Origin: Saliniramus fredricksonii
Lineage (GTDB): Bacteria > Pseudomonadota > Alphaproteobacteria > Rhizobiales > Beijerinckiaceae
Assembly: GCF_900094735.1 (NCBI RefSeq)
Contig: NZ_FMBM01000001.1
Coordinates: 186,001-250,000, forward strand
Reading direction: 5' to 3'
Length of the DNA stretch: 64,000 nt
The translations under genes were made by a program, and so were the position numbers. Position 1 is the first letter of the stretch. Each line of letters opens with the position of its first letter. The notes under the pieces were generated by a model. That model saw only the letters and a list, made by a program, of their open reading frames with translations. It did no database searches and was not told the origin of the DNA. Shown here in pieces: positions 42,663-50,747 of the stretch.

Positions 42663-44198
42663 GTGAGCGGATCGACGAAGACAGTGGCGGTGATCGGTGG
42701 TGGTCTGGGCGGGCTCGCATCCGCCTGCGTGCTCGGGGCGCGCGGCCACAAGGTGACACTCTACGACAAGAACGACTGGATCGGCGGCAAGGCAGCCGTG
42801 TTCACCGAAGACGGTTTCCGCTTCGACATGGGGCCGACCATCCTCACCGTGCCGCGCGTGCTGGAGCGGATCTTCGCCGAGGCCGGGCGCGATCTGAACG
42901 ATTACCTCGACCTGCGCCGCCTCGACCCGCAATGGGGCTGCTTCTTCGATGACGGCACCCGCTTCGATCTCGCCGAGAATGTCGAGGAGATGGCCGTCGC
43001 CATGGACAGGTTCGCGCCCGGGCGCGGCAATGGCGAGGGCTATCGCAAGTTCCAGGCGATGTCGGAAAACCTGCACGGCGTGTCCGAGCGCTTCTTCTTC
43101 TGGAAGGCGGTGGAGGATCTGTTCGACACGATCGACGTGCGCGCCAATCTCAACCCCGACACCCTGCGCGACGTGATGAGCCTGCGCATGGGCAGGACGG
43201 TCGCCGGCACCATCCGTTCCCATGTCAAGGACGAGCGCCTCGCCCAGATGCTCGATCATTTCACGCAATATGTCGGCTCCAACCCCTATGGCTCGCCGGC
43301 GGTGCTGTGCGCCATCGCGCACATGCAGGCGGCGGAGGGGATCTGGTATCCGATGGGCGGCACCCGCGCCGTGGCGGAGGCGCTGGCCAAGCTCGCCGGC
43401 GAGCTCGGCGCGACGCTGAAACCCTCGACCGAGATCACCGGCCTCGATATGGAAAACGGCGCGGTCAGGGGCGTGAAGCGGGCCGATGGCGGCATCGAAC
43501 CCTTCGACTGCGTCGTCTCCAACATGGATTCGATCCGCACCTATCGCGAGCTCGTCGGCGGCGATGTCGGGGCGCGCTACGATCGCAAGGGCTTCGAACC
43601 AGCCTGTTCGGGCGTGGTGCTCTATCTCGGCCTGAACAGGCGCTACGACCACATCCTGCACCACGATTTCGTCTTCTCGCGCGATGCGCATGAGGAATTC
43701 GACTACATCTATAATAAAGGCGAGCCGGCGCCGGATCCAACCGCCTATCTCTGCGCGCCGAGTTCCACCGACCCCTCGGTCGCCCCCGAAGGTGGCGAAG
43801 CGCTGTATGTGCTCGTTCATACCCCCTATCTGCGCCCGCATCACGACTGGTCGCAGATGTTCCCGGCCTATCGCCAGGTGATCCTCGACAAGCTCAAGCG
43901 CACTGCCGGAATGGCGGATATCGAGGAACGCATCGTGGTCGAGCGCCACCTCACGCCGCAGGATATCCACGACCGCTACAAGGTGCTCAACGGCGCGATC
44001 TACGGGCTTGCCAGCCATGGCCGCTTCCTCGGCGCTTTCAAGCCGGGCAATCGCTCGCGCGATGTGAAGGGGCTTTATCTCGCCGGCGGCGCAGCCCATC
44101 CGGGGCCGGGCATGCCGATGGTGATGATGTCGGGCTGGATCGCCGCCGACGCGCTCGACCAGGACGCACGCGGGCCTGCTTTGCAGCAAGCGTCCTGA
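42663..44198 (+). CDS. CrtI/CrtN-type carotenoid desaturase (second copy)
   Basis: A 511-residue FAD enzyme with GTG start at 42663. VAVIGGGLGGLASACVLGARGHKVTLYDKNDWIGGKAAVF is the dinucleotide-binding start, and KGLYLAGGAAHPGPGMPMVMMSGWIAADAL is the CrtI-type C-terminal signature. YVGSNPYGSPAVLCAIAHMQAAEGIWYPMGG is the conserved middle block. It is similar but not close to the first copy, as expected for a desaturase and a terminal oxidase pair such as CrtN/CrtP. It probably dehydrogenates a C30 backbone (squalene or diapophytoene); that is inference. The acyltransferase starts 7 bp later. Confidence 0.86.
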   Translation: MSGSTKTVAVIGGGLGGLASACVLGARGHKVTLYDKNDWIGGKAAVFTEDGFRFDMGPTILTVPRVLERIFAEAGRDLNDYLDLRRLDPQWGCFFDDGTRFDLAENVEEMAVAMDRFAPGRGNGEGYRKFQAMSENLHGVSERFFFWKAVEDLFDTIDVRANLNPDTLRDVMSLRMGRTVAGTIRSHVKDERLAQMLDHFTQYVGSNPYGSPAVLCAIAHMQAAEGIWYPMGGTRAVAEALAKLAGELGATLKPSTEITGLDMENGAVRGVKRADGGIEPFDCVVSNMDSIRTYRELVGGDVGARYDRKGFEPACSGVVLYLGLNRRYDHILHHDFVFSRDAHEEFDYIYNKGEPAPDPTAYLCAPSSTDPSVAPEGGEALYVLVHTPYLRPHHDWSQMFPAYRQVILDKLKRTAGMADIEERIVVERHLTPQDIHDRYKVLNGAIYGLASHGRFLGAFKPGNRSRDVKGLYLAGGAAHPGPGMPMVMMSGWIAADALDQDARGPALQQAS

Positions 44199-44205
44199 GG
44201 GCGCC

Positions 44206-45054
44206 ATGGCGGCGGATGAACCAACCCGCGCGCGGCTGGATCGCCTCGCCGCGCGGCTGCCGGAGGCCACGCGCCCGACCCGGCGCCGCAAGCCGCGCGT
44301 GGTCAGTTTCTTCACGCGCCATTTCGACCGCTATTTCCGCCGCCACATGAACGCCCTGCGCCTCGCGCAATGGGGCGCACCGCCCGATCTGCGCGACGAT
44401 GCGCCGGTGGTGCTCTATACCAATCACCCCGCCTGGTGGGATGCGGCGATCTATGTCCTGCTGTCCGAGCAACACTTCGGCAGGCGGGCGAGCTATGCGC
44501 CGATCGATGCTGAAATGCTGGAGAAATACGGATTCTTCGGGCGCATGGGCGCCTATGGCGTCGATCTGGAGAGCCGCAGGGGCGCGCAGGATTTCCTTGC
44601 CGCGAGCGCGGATATCCTCGCCCATGACGACGCGGTGATCTGGGTCACGGCGCAGGGACGCTTCATGGATGTGCGCGTGCGTCCGCTCGATCTCAAACCG
44701 GGAATCGCCCACCTCGTCGAGATCGCCCCGCATGCGCAATACGTCCCCGTCGCCCTCGAATACGGCTTCTGGGAGCAGCGTGGCGGCGAGGCTTTCGTGG
44801 CCTATGGCGAGGCGCTCTGCGGCGCCGATCTCGCCGGCATGGAGCGCGAGGCGCGTCTTGCGTATCTCCAAGACGCGCTGACACGGATCGCGGACCGGCT
44901 GAGCGAAGACGTGATCTCCCGCGATCCGGCGCGCTTCGATGTGCTCATCGAAGGCAAGGCGGGGGTTGGCGGCGTTTTCGATTTCACCAAGCGGATTCTC
45001 GCCCGCCTCAAGGGCGAGCGCTATGATCCGGCGCATGGAAGGCGCGATAAATGA
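44206..45054 (+). CDS. PlsC-like acyltransferase of the carotenoid cluster
   Basis: A 282-residue lysophospholipid-acyltransferase-fold protein. The catalytic HX4D motif is H74-PAWW-D79 in YTNHPAWWDAA, and a second block with VTAQGRFMDVRVRPLDLKPGIAHLVEIAPHAQYVPVALEY corresponds to the acceptor-binding EGTR region in altered form. It probably acylates a sugar or hydroxyl on the carotenoid, like CrtO in staphyloxanthin synthesis, though CrtO is unrelated in fold; that role is inferred from context. It overlaps the glycosyltransferase gene by 4 bp. Confidence 0.8.
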   Translation: MAADEPTRARLDRLAARLPEATRPTRRRKPRVVSFFTRHFDRYFRRHMNALRLAQWGAPPDLRDDAPVVLYTNHPAWWDAAIYVLLSEQHFGRRASYAPIDAEMLEKYGFFGRMGAYGVDLESRRGAQDFLAASADILAHDDAVIWVTAQGRFMDVRVRPLDLKPGIAHLVEIAPHAQYVPVALEYGFWEQRGGEAFVAYGEALCGADLAGMEREARLAYLQDALTRIADRLSEDVISRDPARFDVLIEGKAGVGGVFDFTKRILARLKGERYDPAHGRRDK

Positions 45055-46169
45055 CATTCCTAAGCCATGTTGCGCTGACCCTCGCCGCCCTCTCGGCCCT
45101 GCTCGGTGCGCTGAATCTCCTGCTCCTGCGCAAACCGGCAGCGCGCAAACTCACGCCTGGAACGCAGGTCTCGGTTCTCATCCCCGCCCGCAACGAGGAA
45201 GCCCATATCGGTGATGCGGTGGAAGCGGCGCTGGAAAGCGTGGGCGTGCCTGTCGAAATCATCGTCATGGATGACGGCTCGAGCGATACGACGCCGCAGA
45301 TCGTCACGGAGATCGCCGCGCGTGACAACCGTGTGCGCCTCGTATCGGCCCCCGCACTCCCCGCCGGCTGGACCGGCAAGGTGCATGCCTGCCATCGGCT
45401 CTCGGAAGAGGCGCGCGGCACGCATCTGCTCTTCATCGATGCGGATGTGCGGCTTGCCCCCGATGCCGCCGCGCTGCTGGTCGCCCATGCGCAGGGCAAG
45501 GGCCAGGCCATGGTGAGCGGGGTGCCGCGCCAGATCACGCGCAGTCTCGGCGAAGTGCTCACCGTGCCGATGATCAATTTCCTGATGCTCGGCTACCTCC
45601 CCTTCATCGGCATGCGCCTGACCAGACGCCCCAGCTTCGGCGCCGCCTGCGGCCAGCTGCTCATGACCAAGCGCGAGGCCTATCGTGCGGTGGGCGGGCA
45701 CGGGGCGATTCGCGACAAGCTGCATGACGGCATCCAGCTCGCGCGCCTGTTTCGCCGCAACGGATACCGCACCGATCTCGTGGCGGGGCACGATCTCGCC
45801 GCATGCCGGATGTATCGCGGTTTTGCCGAGAGTTGGGAGGGCTTCATCAAGAACGCCCATGAGGGCATGGCAACGCCGGTGCAGCTTCCGGTCTGGACGA
45901 TCCTGCTCGGCGGTGGCCACATTCTGCCGGTGATCCTCCTGCCCTTCGCGATTGCCGGCATCGCGCCTCCGGGGACCGTGCTGGCGGCCCTCGCCCTCTC
46001 CTTCGGCCTGCGCGCGGCGATCACGCTGCGCACCCGCGAGCGCGCGCTCGCGATCGCGCTCCACCCGGCCTGTATCGCCGTCGCACTTTCGATCCAATGG
46101 GCCTCGCTTCTGCGCACCAGCCGGGGCCGTCCTGCGGGTTGGAAGGGGCGCGTCTATCCGGCAGAGTGA
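45051..46169 (+). CDS. Family 2 glycosyltransferase, membrane-bound
   Basis: A 372-residue GT2 enzyme. A membrane helix spans about residues 5-26, then VSVLIPARNEEAHIGDAVEAAL, the nucleotide-sugar site DDGSSD (74-79) and the metal site DAD (130-132). Two or three membrane helices follow (about 290-340). This layout matches CrtQ-like carotenoid glycosyltransferases and hopanoid GTs. It probably transfers a sugar to an oxidised carotenoid end group. Start overlaps the acyltransferase stop (ATGA); the next gene begins 4 bp after its stop. Confidence 0.85.
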   Translation: MTFLSHVALTLAALSALLGALNLLLLRKPAARKLTPGTQVSVLIPARNEEAHIGDAVEAALESVGVPVEIIVMDDGSSDTTPQIVTEIAARDNRVRLVSAPALPAGWTGKVHACHRLSEEARGTHLLFIDADVRLAPDAAALLVAHAQGKGQAMVSGVPRQITRSLGEVLTVPMINFLMLGYLPFIGMRLTRRPSFGAACGQLLMTKREAYRAVGGHGAIRDKLHDGIQLARLFRRNGYRTDLVAGHDLAACRMYRGFAESWEGFIKNAHEGMATPVQLPVWTILLGGGHILPVILLPFAIAGIAPPGTVLAALALSFGLRAAITLRTRERALAIALHPACIAVALSIQWASLLRTSRGRPAGWKGRVYPAE

Positions 46170-46173
46170 GGCC

Positions 46174-47856
46174 ATGAGCCGATCCGCTGCCATTGCACCG
46201 ACAAAAACCCATCGCGACGAGAATTTTCCCGTCGCCTCGCATCTCATCGCCAGGCCCCTGCGGCGGGCGGTTCTGGCCTTCTACCGCTATGTCCGCGCGG
46301 CGGACGACATTGCCGATGACGGCGCACTTTCGAGCACGGAAAAGCTTGCCCGGCTCGACGCCTTCGAACGCGCGCTGGTCACCGGCGATGATAGTGAGCC
46401 CCTCGCTCTGGCGCTCCACGATGCCGATGCGCGTTTCGGTTGCGGCATCGAGGAAGCGCGCATGCTGCTCGACGCCTTCCGACAGGATGCGGTGAAGGCG
46501 CGCTACGCGGACTGGGCCGAATTGCGCGACTATTGCCGCCGCTCGGCCGATCCGGTCGGGCGGTTTCTGCTGCGCCTGCACGGCGAGCAGCGCCATCCCG
46601 ATGGCGCGCAGGCGCAGGAAGCCGCAGATGCCTTGTGCACTGCCTTGCAGATTCTCAACCATTTGCAGGATCTGGAAAAGGACCGTGTCGTTCTCGGTCG
46701 TATCTACCTTCCCACCCCCTGGCTCGACCTTGCCGGCGGCGAGGCCGCCTTTTTCGATCCCGCCAACGGGGACGCGCGCCGCGCCTTGATCGATGCCGCG
46801 CTCGATCGCGTCGACCGACTGATCGACGAAGCCCGCTTTCTCCCCGGCCTGGTGCGCAGCCGCAGGCTCGCGGCGGAAAGCGCCGTGACACTGAAACTCG
46901 CGGCGCGACTCGCGGCCAGGCTGCGCCGGGGCGATCCCGTCATGACGCGGATCGATCTCGGCAAACCGGATTTTCTCGTCGCCGCCACCACTGCCCTCGC
47001 CTCGCTGCCCCGGCGCCGTCGCGACCCCGCCCCCGCCATCACCCGGCGGATCGTCGCCGCCTCGGGCTCCTCCTTCCGCATCGGCATGGCCGCCCTGCCG
47101 GGCGCACGCCGCCGCGCGATCCATGCCGTCTACGCCTTCTGCCGCGTCATCGACGACATCGCCGATGGCTGCGCTCCAATGGCGGAGAAACGGGTTTTCC
47201 TCGATGCATGGCGCCGGGAAATCGACGCGCTTCCCGATGCGCCCACCACAGCCATCGGGCGCGAGCTCGCAAGCGCCATGCGCGCTCATCATCTGCCCTG
47301 CGCGGAATTCCACGCCCTGCTGGACGGGATGGAGGCGGATGCGCGCCCCCGCGTGCGAATCGCCGACGATACCGCTTTCGACCTCTATTGCCGCCGCGTT
47401 GCAGGCGCTGTCGGGGTGCTTTCGATCCACATTTTCGGCGCCCCGCAGGCGCGCGATTTCGCGCTGACGCTCGGGCATACGCTGCAGATCGTCAACGTGC
47501 TGCGCGATGTCGCCGACGACGCCGCGATGGAGCGCGTCTACGTGCCGCTCTCGCGCCTCGCGGCGCACGGCCTGAGCGATGCGCCCGCGCGCGAACTCAT
47601 CCGTGATCCGCGTTTCGGGCAGGTCTGCGCCGAACTCGCCGGTGAGGCCGAGGCCGGTTTCGTGCAGGTGGATGCCATGCTGGAGACGCTCGATCGGGCA
47701 CGGCTGAAACCTGCGATCCTGATGATGGAGGGCTATCGCGCGCTGTTTGCACGCATGCATGCGCGCGGTTTCACCCAGGGCGGCGAGCGCCTGCGGCTCG
47801 GCTGGCGCGACAAGCTCGCGCTCGCGGCCAGGGCCCTGCGCCGGGCGCCGTCATGA
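46174..47856 (+). CDS. hpnC-hpnD: HpnC-HpnD fusion: two-domain squalene-synthesis enzyme
   Basis: One uninterrupted 560-residue frame holds two squalene/phytoene synthase domains. Domain 1 (about 1-275) has HpnC features: HRDENFPVAS start, DDIAD at 44-48 and NHLQDLEKDRVVLGRIYLP with D166/D170. Domain 2 (about 290-560) has HpnD features: SGSSFRIGMAALPGARRRAIHAVYAFCRVIDDIAD (D327/D331) and NVLRDVADDAAMERVYVP (D445/D449). HpnD joins two farnesyl-PP into presqualene-PP and HpnC converts that to hydroxysqualene. They are normally separate genes. Both aspartate-rich motifs are intact in each domain, so both halves should be active. Confidence 0.9.
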   Translation: MSRSAAIAPTKTHRDENFPVASHLIARPLRRAVLAFYRYVRAADDIADDGALSSTEKLARLDAFERALVTGDDSEPLALALHDADARFGCGIEEARMLLDAFRQDAVKARYADWAELRDYCRRSADPVGRFLLRLHGEQRHPDGAQAQEAADALCTALQILNHLQDLEKDRVVLGRIYLPTPWLDLAGGEAAFFDPANGDARRALIDAALDRVDRLIDEARFLPGLVRSRRLAAESAVTLKLAARLAARLRRGDPVMTRIDLGKPDFLVAATTALASLPRRRRDPAPAITRRIVAASGSSFRIGMAALPGARRRAIHAVYAFCRVIDDIADGCAPMAEKRVFLDAWRREIDALPDAPTTAIGRELASAMRAHHLPCAEFHALLDGMEADARPRVRIADDTAFDLYCRRVAGAVGVLSIHIFGAPQARDFALTLGHTLQIVNVLRDVADDAAMERVYVPLSRLAAHGLSDAPARELIRDPRFGQVCAELAGEAEAGFVQVDAMLETLDRARLKPAILMMEGYRALFARMHARGFTQGGERLRLGWRDKLALAARALRRAPS

Positions 47857-47869
47857 GAAGCACGCGCGG

Positions 47870-49120
47870 ATGACCGGCATCGTCCACATCGTCGGCGCCG
47901 GCATGGCCGGGCTCTCCGCTGCGGTTGCGGCGACAGAGGCGGGACGCACCGTACATCTCTACGAAGCCGCGCCCCAGGCAGGGGGGCGCTGCCGCACGGT
48001 GACCGGCGCTGACGGGTTCACCCATGATAACGGCGCGCATGTGCTGCTCTCGGCCAACCGCGCTGCGCGCGGTCTGATCGATCGTATCGGCGCGCAAGAC
48101 GGCTGGATCGAGCCGGAACCGCGCGGCCTTCCCGTCTATGATGCACATGCGCAGCGGCTTTCGCGCATCGGCCTCTCGCCCTGGTCCTGGATGGCGCGCG
48201 ACAAGCGTCCGCCCGGCATGGCGCTCGCCGATCTGCCGCGCCTCGCACGCCTCGCCGCACCGCTTGTCCCACCACTTGCCGACCGTCCGATCGGACCGAT
48301 CTTCGCGGGAAGCGCGCTGCATGATCAGCTGATCGAACCGCTCACCGTCGCCGTGCTCAACACCCCCGTATCGCGTGCCTCCTCGGCCCGGCTCGGGCGG
48401 GCGCTGCGCCGCGTGATGCGCCCCGGCGGTGCGCGGCTGCTCATCGCCCGCAACGGCCTCGGCCCCGATCTCGTCGATCCGGCCATCGCCTGGCTGGCGC
48501 AACGCGGCGCGCATCTGCGCACGGGGATGCGCCTGCGCGCAGTGGAAGCGCAGGACGACCGGGCCGCAGCCCTCGTCTTTGCCGGTGGGACGATCCGGCT
48601 GAGCGGGGATGACCGCGTGATCCTTGCCCTGCCCCCCGCCGAGATCGCCCGGCTTTTTCCGCAAATCCACGCGCCGACGCGCTTCGAGCCGATCATCAAC
48701 GCGCATTTCGCCCTCGCTGAACCGCTCCCGGCCGAGGCCGTGCCGCGCTTCATCGGCCTCGTCGGCACGCTCGCACAATGGGTTCTGGTGCGCGCTGATC
48801 ATCTCTCGGTGACGGTCTCTGCGGCAGAAGATCGCATCGCCGACAATCCGGAGCCCCTGCTCGCGCGTATCGAAGCGGAGATTACGCCCGCGCTCGAAGC
48901 GGCGGGCGTGGCATGCGGGATCGGGGAGCGGCGTCGGCTGGTGAAGGAAAAACGCGCGACCATGACGCAGGATGCCGGTGGTGCGGTGTATCGCCCGCGC
49001 CCGCCCCTGCGCGGGCTTGCCTTCGCCGGCGACTGGATCGGCCCTCTTCCAGCGACCATTGAGGCGGCAATGCTTTCCGGGCGGGATGCGCTGGCGCAGA
49101 TCGCGGAGGAGCGCCCATGA
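47870..49120 (+). CDS. hpnE: Squalene-associated FAD-dependent desaturase HpnE
   Basis: A 416-residue FAD amine-oxidase-fold protein. VHIVGAGMAGLSAAVAATEAGRTVHLYEAAPQAGGRCR binds FAD, NGAHVLLSANRAA and AGDWIGPLPATIEAAMLSGRDALAQI are HpnE features. It reduces hydroxysqualene to squalene, the third step after HpnD and HpnC. It starts 13 bp after the fused hpnCD gene and overlaps ispH by 4 bp, so the three are coupled. No hopanoid cyclase follows. Confidence 0.88.
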   Translation: MTGIVHIVGAGMAGLSAAVAATEAGRTVHLYEAAPQAGGRCRTVTGADGFTHDNGAHVLLSANRAARGLIDRIGAQDGWIEPEPRGLPVYDAHAQRLSRIGLSPWSWMARDKRPPGMALADLPRLARLAAPLVPPLADRPIGPIFAGSALHDQLIEPLTVAVLNTPVSRASSARLGRALRRVMRPGGARLLIARNGLGPDLVDPAIAWLAQRGAHLRTGMRLRAVEAQDDRAAALVFAGGTIRLSGDDRVILALPPAEIARLFPQIHAPTRFEPIINAHFALAEPLPAEAVPRFIGLVGTLAQWVLVRADHLSVTVSAAEDRIADNPEPLLARIEAEITPALEAAGVACGIGERRRLVKEKRATMTQDAGGAVYRPRPPLRGLAFAGDWIGPLPATIEAAMLSGRDALAQIAEERP

Positions 49121-50082
49121 GGCGTCCGCTCACCGTCCTCCTGGCCAATCCGCGCGGCTTCTGCGCCGGGGTCGATCGCGCCATCGCGGCGGTGGAAGAT
49201 CTGCGCGTGATGACGGAGAGACCGGTCTATGTCCGCCACGAAATCATCCACAACGCCCGCGTCGTCGACGACATGCGCCGGCGCGGCGTGCATTTCGTCG
49301 ATGCAATCGCACAAATCCCCGACAATGCCGTGACGGTCTTTTCCGCGCATGGCGTCTCGCGTGCGGTCGAAGAGGAAGCGCAGGCGCGCGGGCTCGACGT
49401 GATCGACGCCACCTGCCCGCTGGTGCGGCGGGTTCATGTCGAGGGCCGCCGCCATGCCCGCGAAGGGCGCGCGGTGATCGTCATCGGCCATCGCGAGCAT
49501 GTCGAGGTCGAGGGCATTCTGGGGCAGATCGCGGGGGAGACGCATGATGCAGAAACCCATGTCGTGGCGGGGCGCGCGGATGTCGCCGCGCTCGACGTGA
49601 GCGACCCGCTGCGTCTCGCCTATGTGACCCAGACGACGCTCTCCGTGGATGATACACGCGACATCATCGCCGCCTTGAAGGAACGCTTCCCCGCGATCAT
49701 CGGCCCCGACATCAAGACGATCTGCTATGCGACGCAAAACCGCCAGGGCGCGGTGCGCATGCTCGCGGAGCGGGCCGAACGCTTCATCGTCTGCGGCGCG
49801 CGCAACAGTTCCAATACCAACCGCCTGCGCGATGTCGCCCGCTTCCTCAACCGCCCGGCCCTCCTGGTCGAGGAAGCGCATGAGCTCGACGCGGATTTCA
49901 TCGCGCAGGCCGATACGATCGGCGTTACCGCCGGGGCCTCCGCGCCGGAGGTGATCGTGCAGGAGGTGCTGGAGAGGCTCGCCGACTGGCGGCAGATACA
50001 TGTGGAAGAAGTGACACTGACGCGCGAGACCACGCAATTCGCGCCGGTCGAACTCCAGGGGCTGCGAAGCGATCCGGCGTGA
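49117..50082 (+). CDS. ispH: 4-hydroxy-3-methylbut-2-enyl diphosphate reductase
   Basis: A 321-residue IspH/LytB protein with the three iron-sulfur cysteines C16 (NPRGFCAGVDRAI), C100 (DATCPLV) and C203 (ICYATQNRQ), plus the conserved HEIIHN, FSAHGVS and NSSNTNRL segments. It makes IPP and DMAPP in the last MEP step. Its start overlaps the hpnE stop (ATGA), tying isoprenoid supply to squalene/carotenoid synthesis. Whether it is the only ispH in the genome or a second, dedicated copy cannot be seen. Confidence 0.95.
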   Translation: MRRPLTVLLANPRGFCAGVDRAIAAVEDLRVMTERPVYVRHEIIHNARVVDDMRRRGVHFVDAIAQIPDNAVTVFSAHGVSRAVEEEAQARGLDVIDATCPLVRRVHVEGRRHAREGRAVIVIGHREHVEVEGILGQIAGETHDAETHVVAGRADVAALDVSDPLRLAYVTQTTLSVDDTRDIIAALKERFPAIIGPDIKTICYATQNRQGAVRMLAERAERFIVCGARNSSNTNRLRDVARFLNRPALLVEEAHELDADFIAQADTIGVTAGASAPEVIVQEVLERLADWRQIHVEEVTLTRETTQFAPVELQGLRSDPA

Positions 50083-50203
50083 ACGCGCATGGCGCAGCTT
50101 TTCCCTGCGCGAAAAACTCATTCGCCGACACTCGTGCTGCGCCATGCGCGCGAGGCATTAGACTGGTGCGGGAATCAATACCATCCAGGCGAGGAAGAGC
50201 CCC

Positions 50204-50638
50204 ATGTCCGAACTGAAATCACGCATCGCGCAGCGCATGGTCGCCGCGACGCTGAAAGCCGCCCGCGAAGCCTCGCTCAAGCCCGTGGCGGTCGCCGTCT
50301 ATGATGCGCGCGGCGCGCTCAAGGCCTTCCAGGCGGAGGACGGCACCAGCCTCAGGCGCGGCGAGATCGCCATGGGCAAGGCCTATGGCGCGATCGCGCT
50401 CGGCGTACCCTCACGCACCGTCGGTGCCATGGCGGTGGAGCGCCCGCATTTCATCGCGGCTGCGAGCCATATCGTCGACGGCCCCCTCGTGCCCGCCCCC
50501 GGCGGCGTGCTGATCCGCGACAAGCGCGGGGCCCTGCTCGGCGCGGTGGGTGTCTCGGGCGATCTCTCCGACAAGGATGAAGCGGCGGCCCTGGCCGGCA
50601 TCACCGCCGTCGGCCTCGCGGCGGATGCCGGGACCTGA
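50204..50638 (+). CDS. GlcG/HbpS family heme-binding-like protein
   Basis: A 144-residue single-domain protein. VAVYDARGALKAFQAEDGTSLRRGEIAMGKAYGAIALGVPSRT and GGVLIRDKRGALLGAVGVSGDLSDKDEAAALAGI are GlcG/HbpS (DUF336) features. The family binds heme or cobalamin-adduct ligands and is found with glycolate or diol metabolism; function here is unknown. It lies 121 bp after ispH on the same strand with its own GAGGAAGAG ribosome-binding site. Confidence 0.85.
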   Translation: MSELKSRIAQRMVAATLKAAREASLKPVAVAVYDARGALKAFQAEDGTSLRRGEIAMGKAYGAIALGVPSRTVGAMAVERPHFIAAASHIVDGPLVPAPGGVLIRDKRGALLGAVGVSGDLSDKDEAAALAGITAVGLAADAGT

Positions 50639-50747
50639 GCGGACGGAGATTGCGTGATCCGTCCGGCGCAAATGCGTCTTCCCCACGGGTGAACCCCGGC
50701 CCAGTATGATGCGATCGCCTCTGGCGGCGGTATCGGGCGGGGCGAGG

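Noticed and set aside
42528..44315. Minus-strand open frame (595 codons)
   Set aside because: Antisense to the second carotenoid desaturase; no family likeness.
46021..47760. Minus-strand open frame (579 codons) over the fused hpnCD gene
   Set aside because: Antisense shadow; the plus frame has four intact prenyl-synthase motifs.
46174..50082. Hopanoid biosynthesis cluster
   Set aside because: HpnCDE functions are present, but no squalene-hopene cyclase (hpnF) or side-chain genes (hpnG, hpnH) follow; carotenoid oxidases flank them instead.
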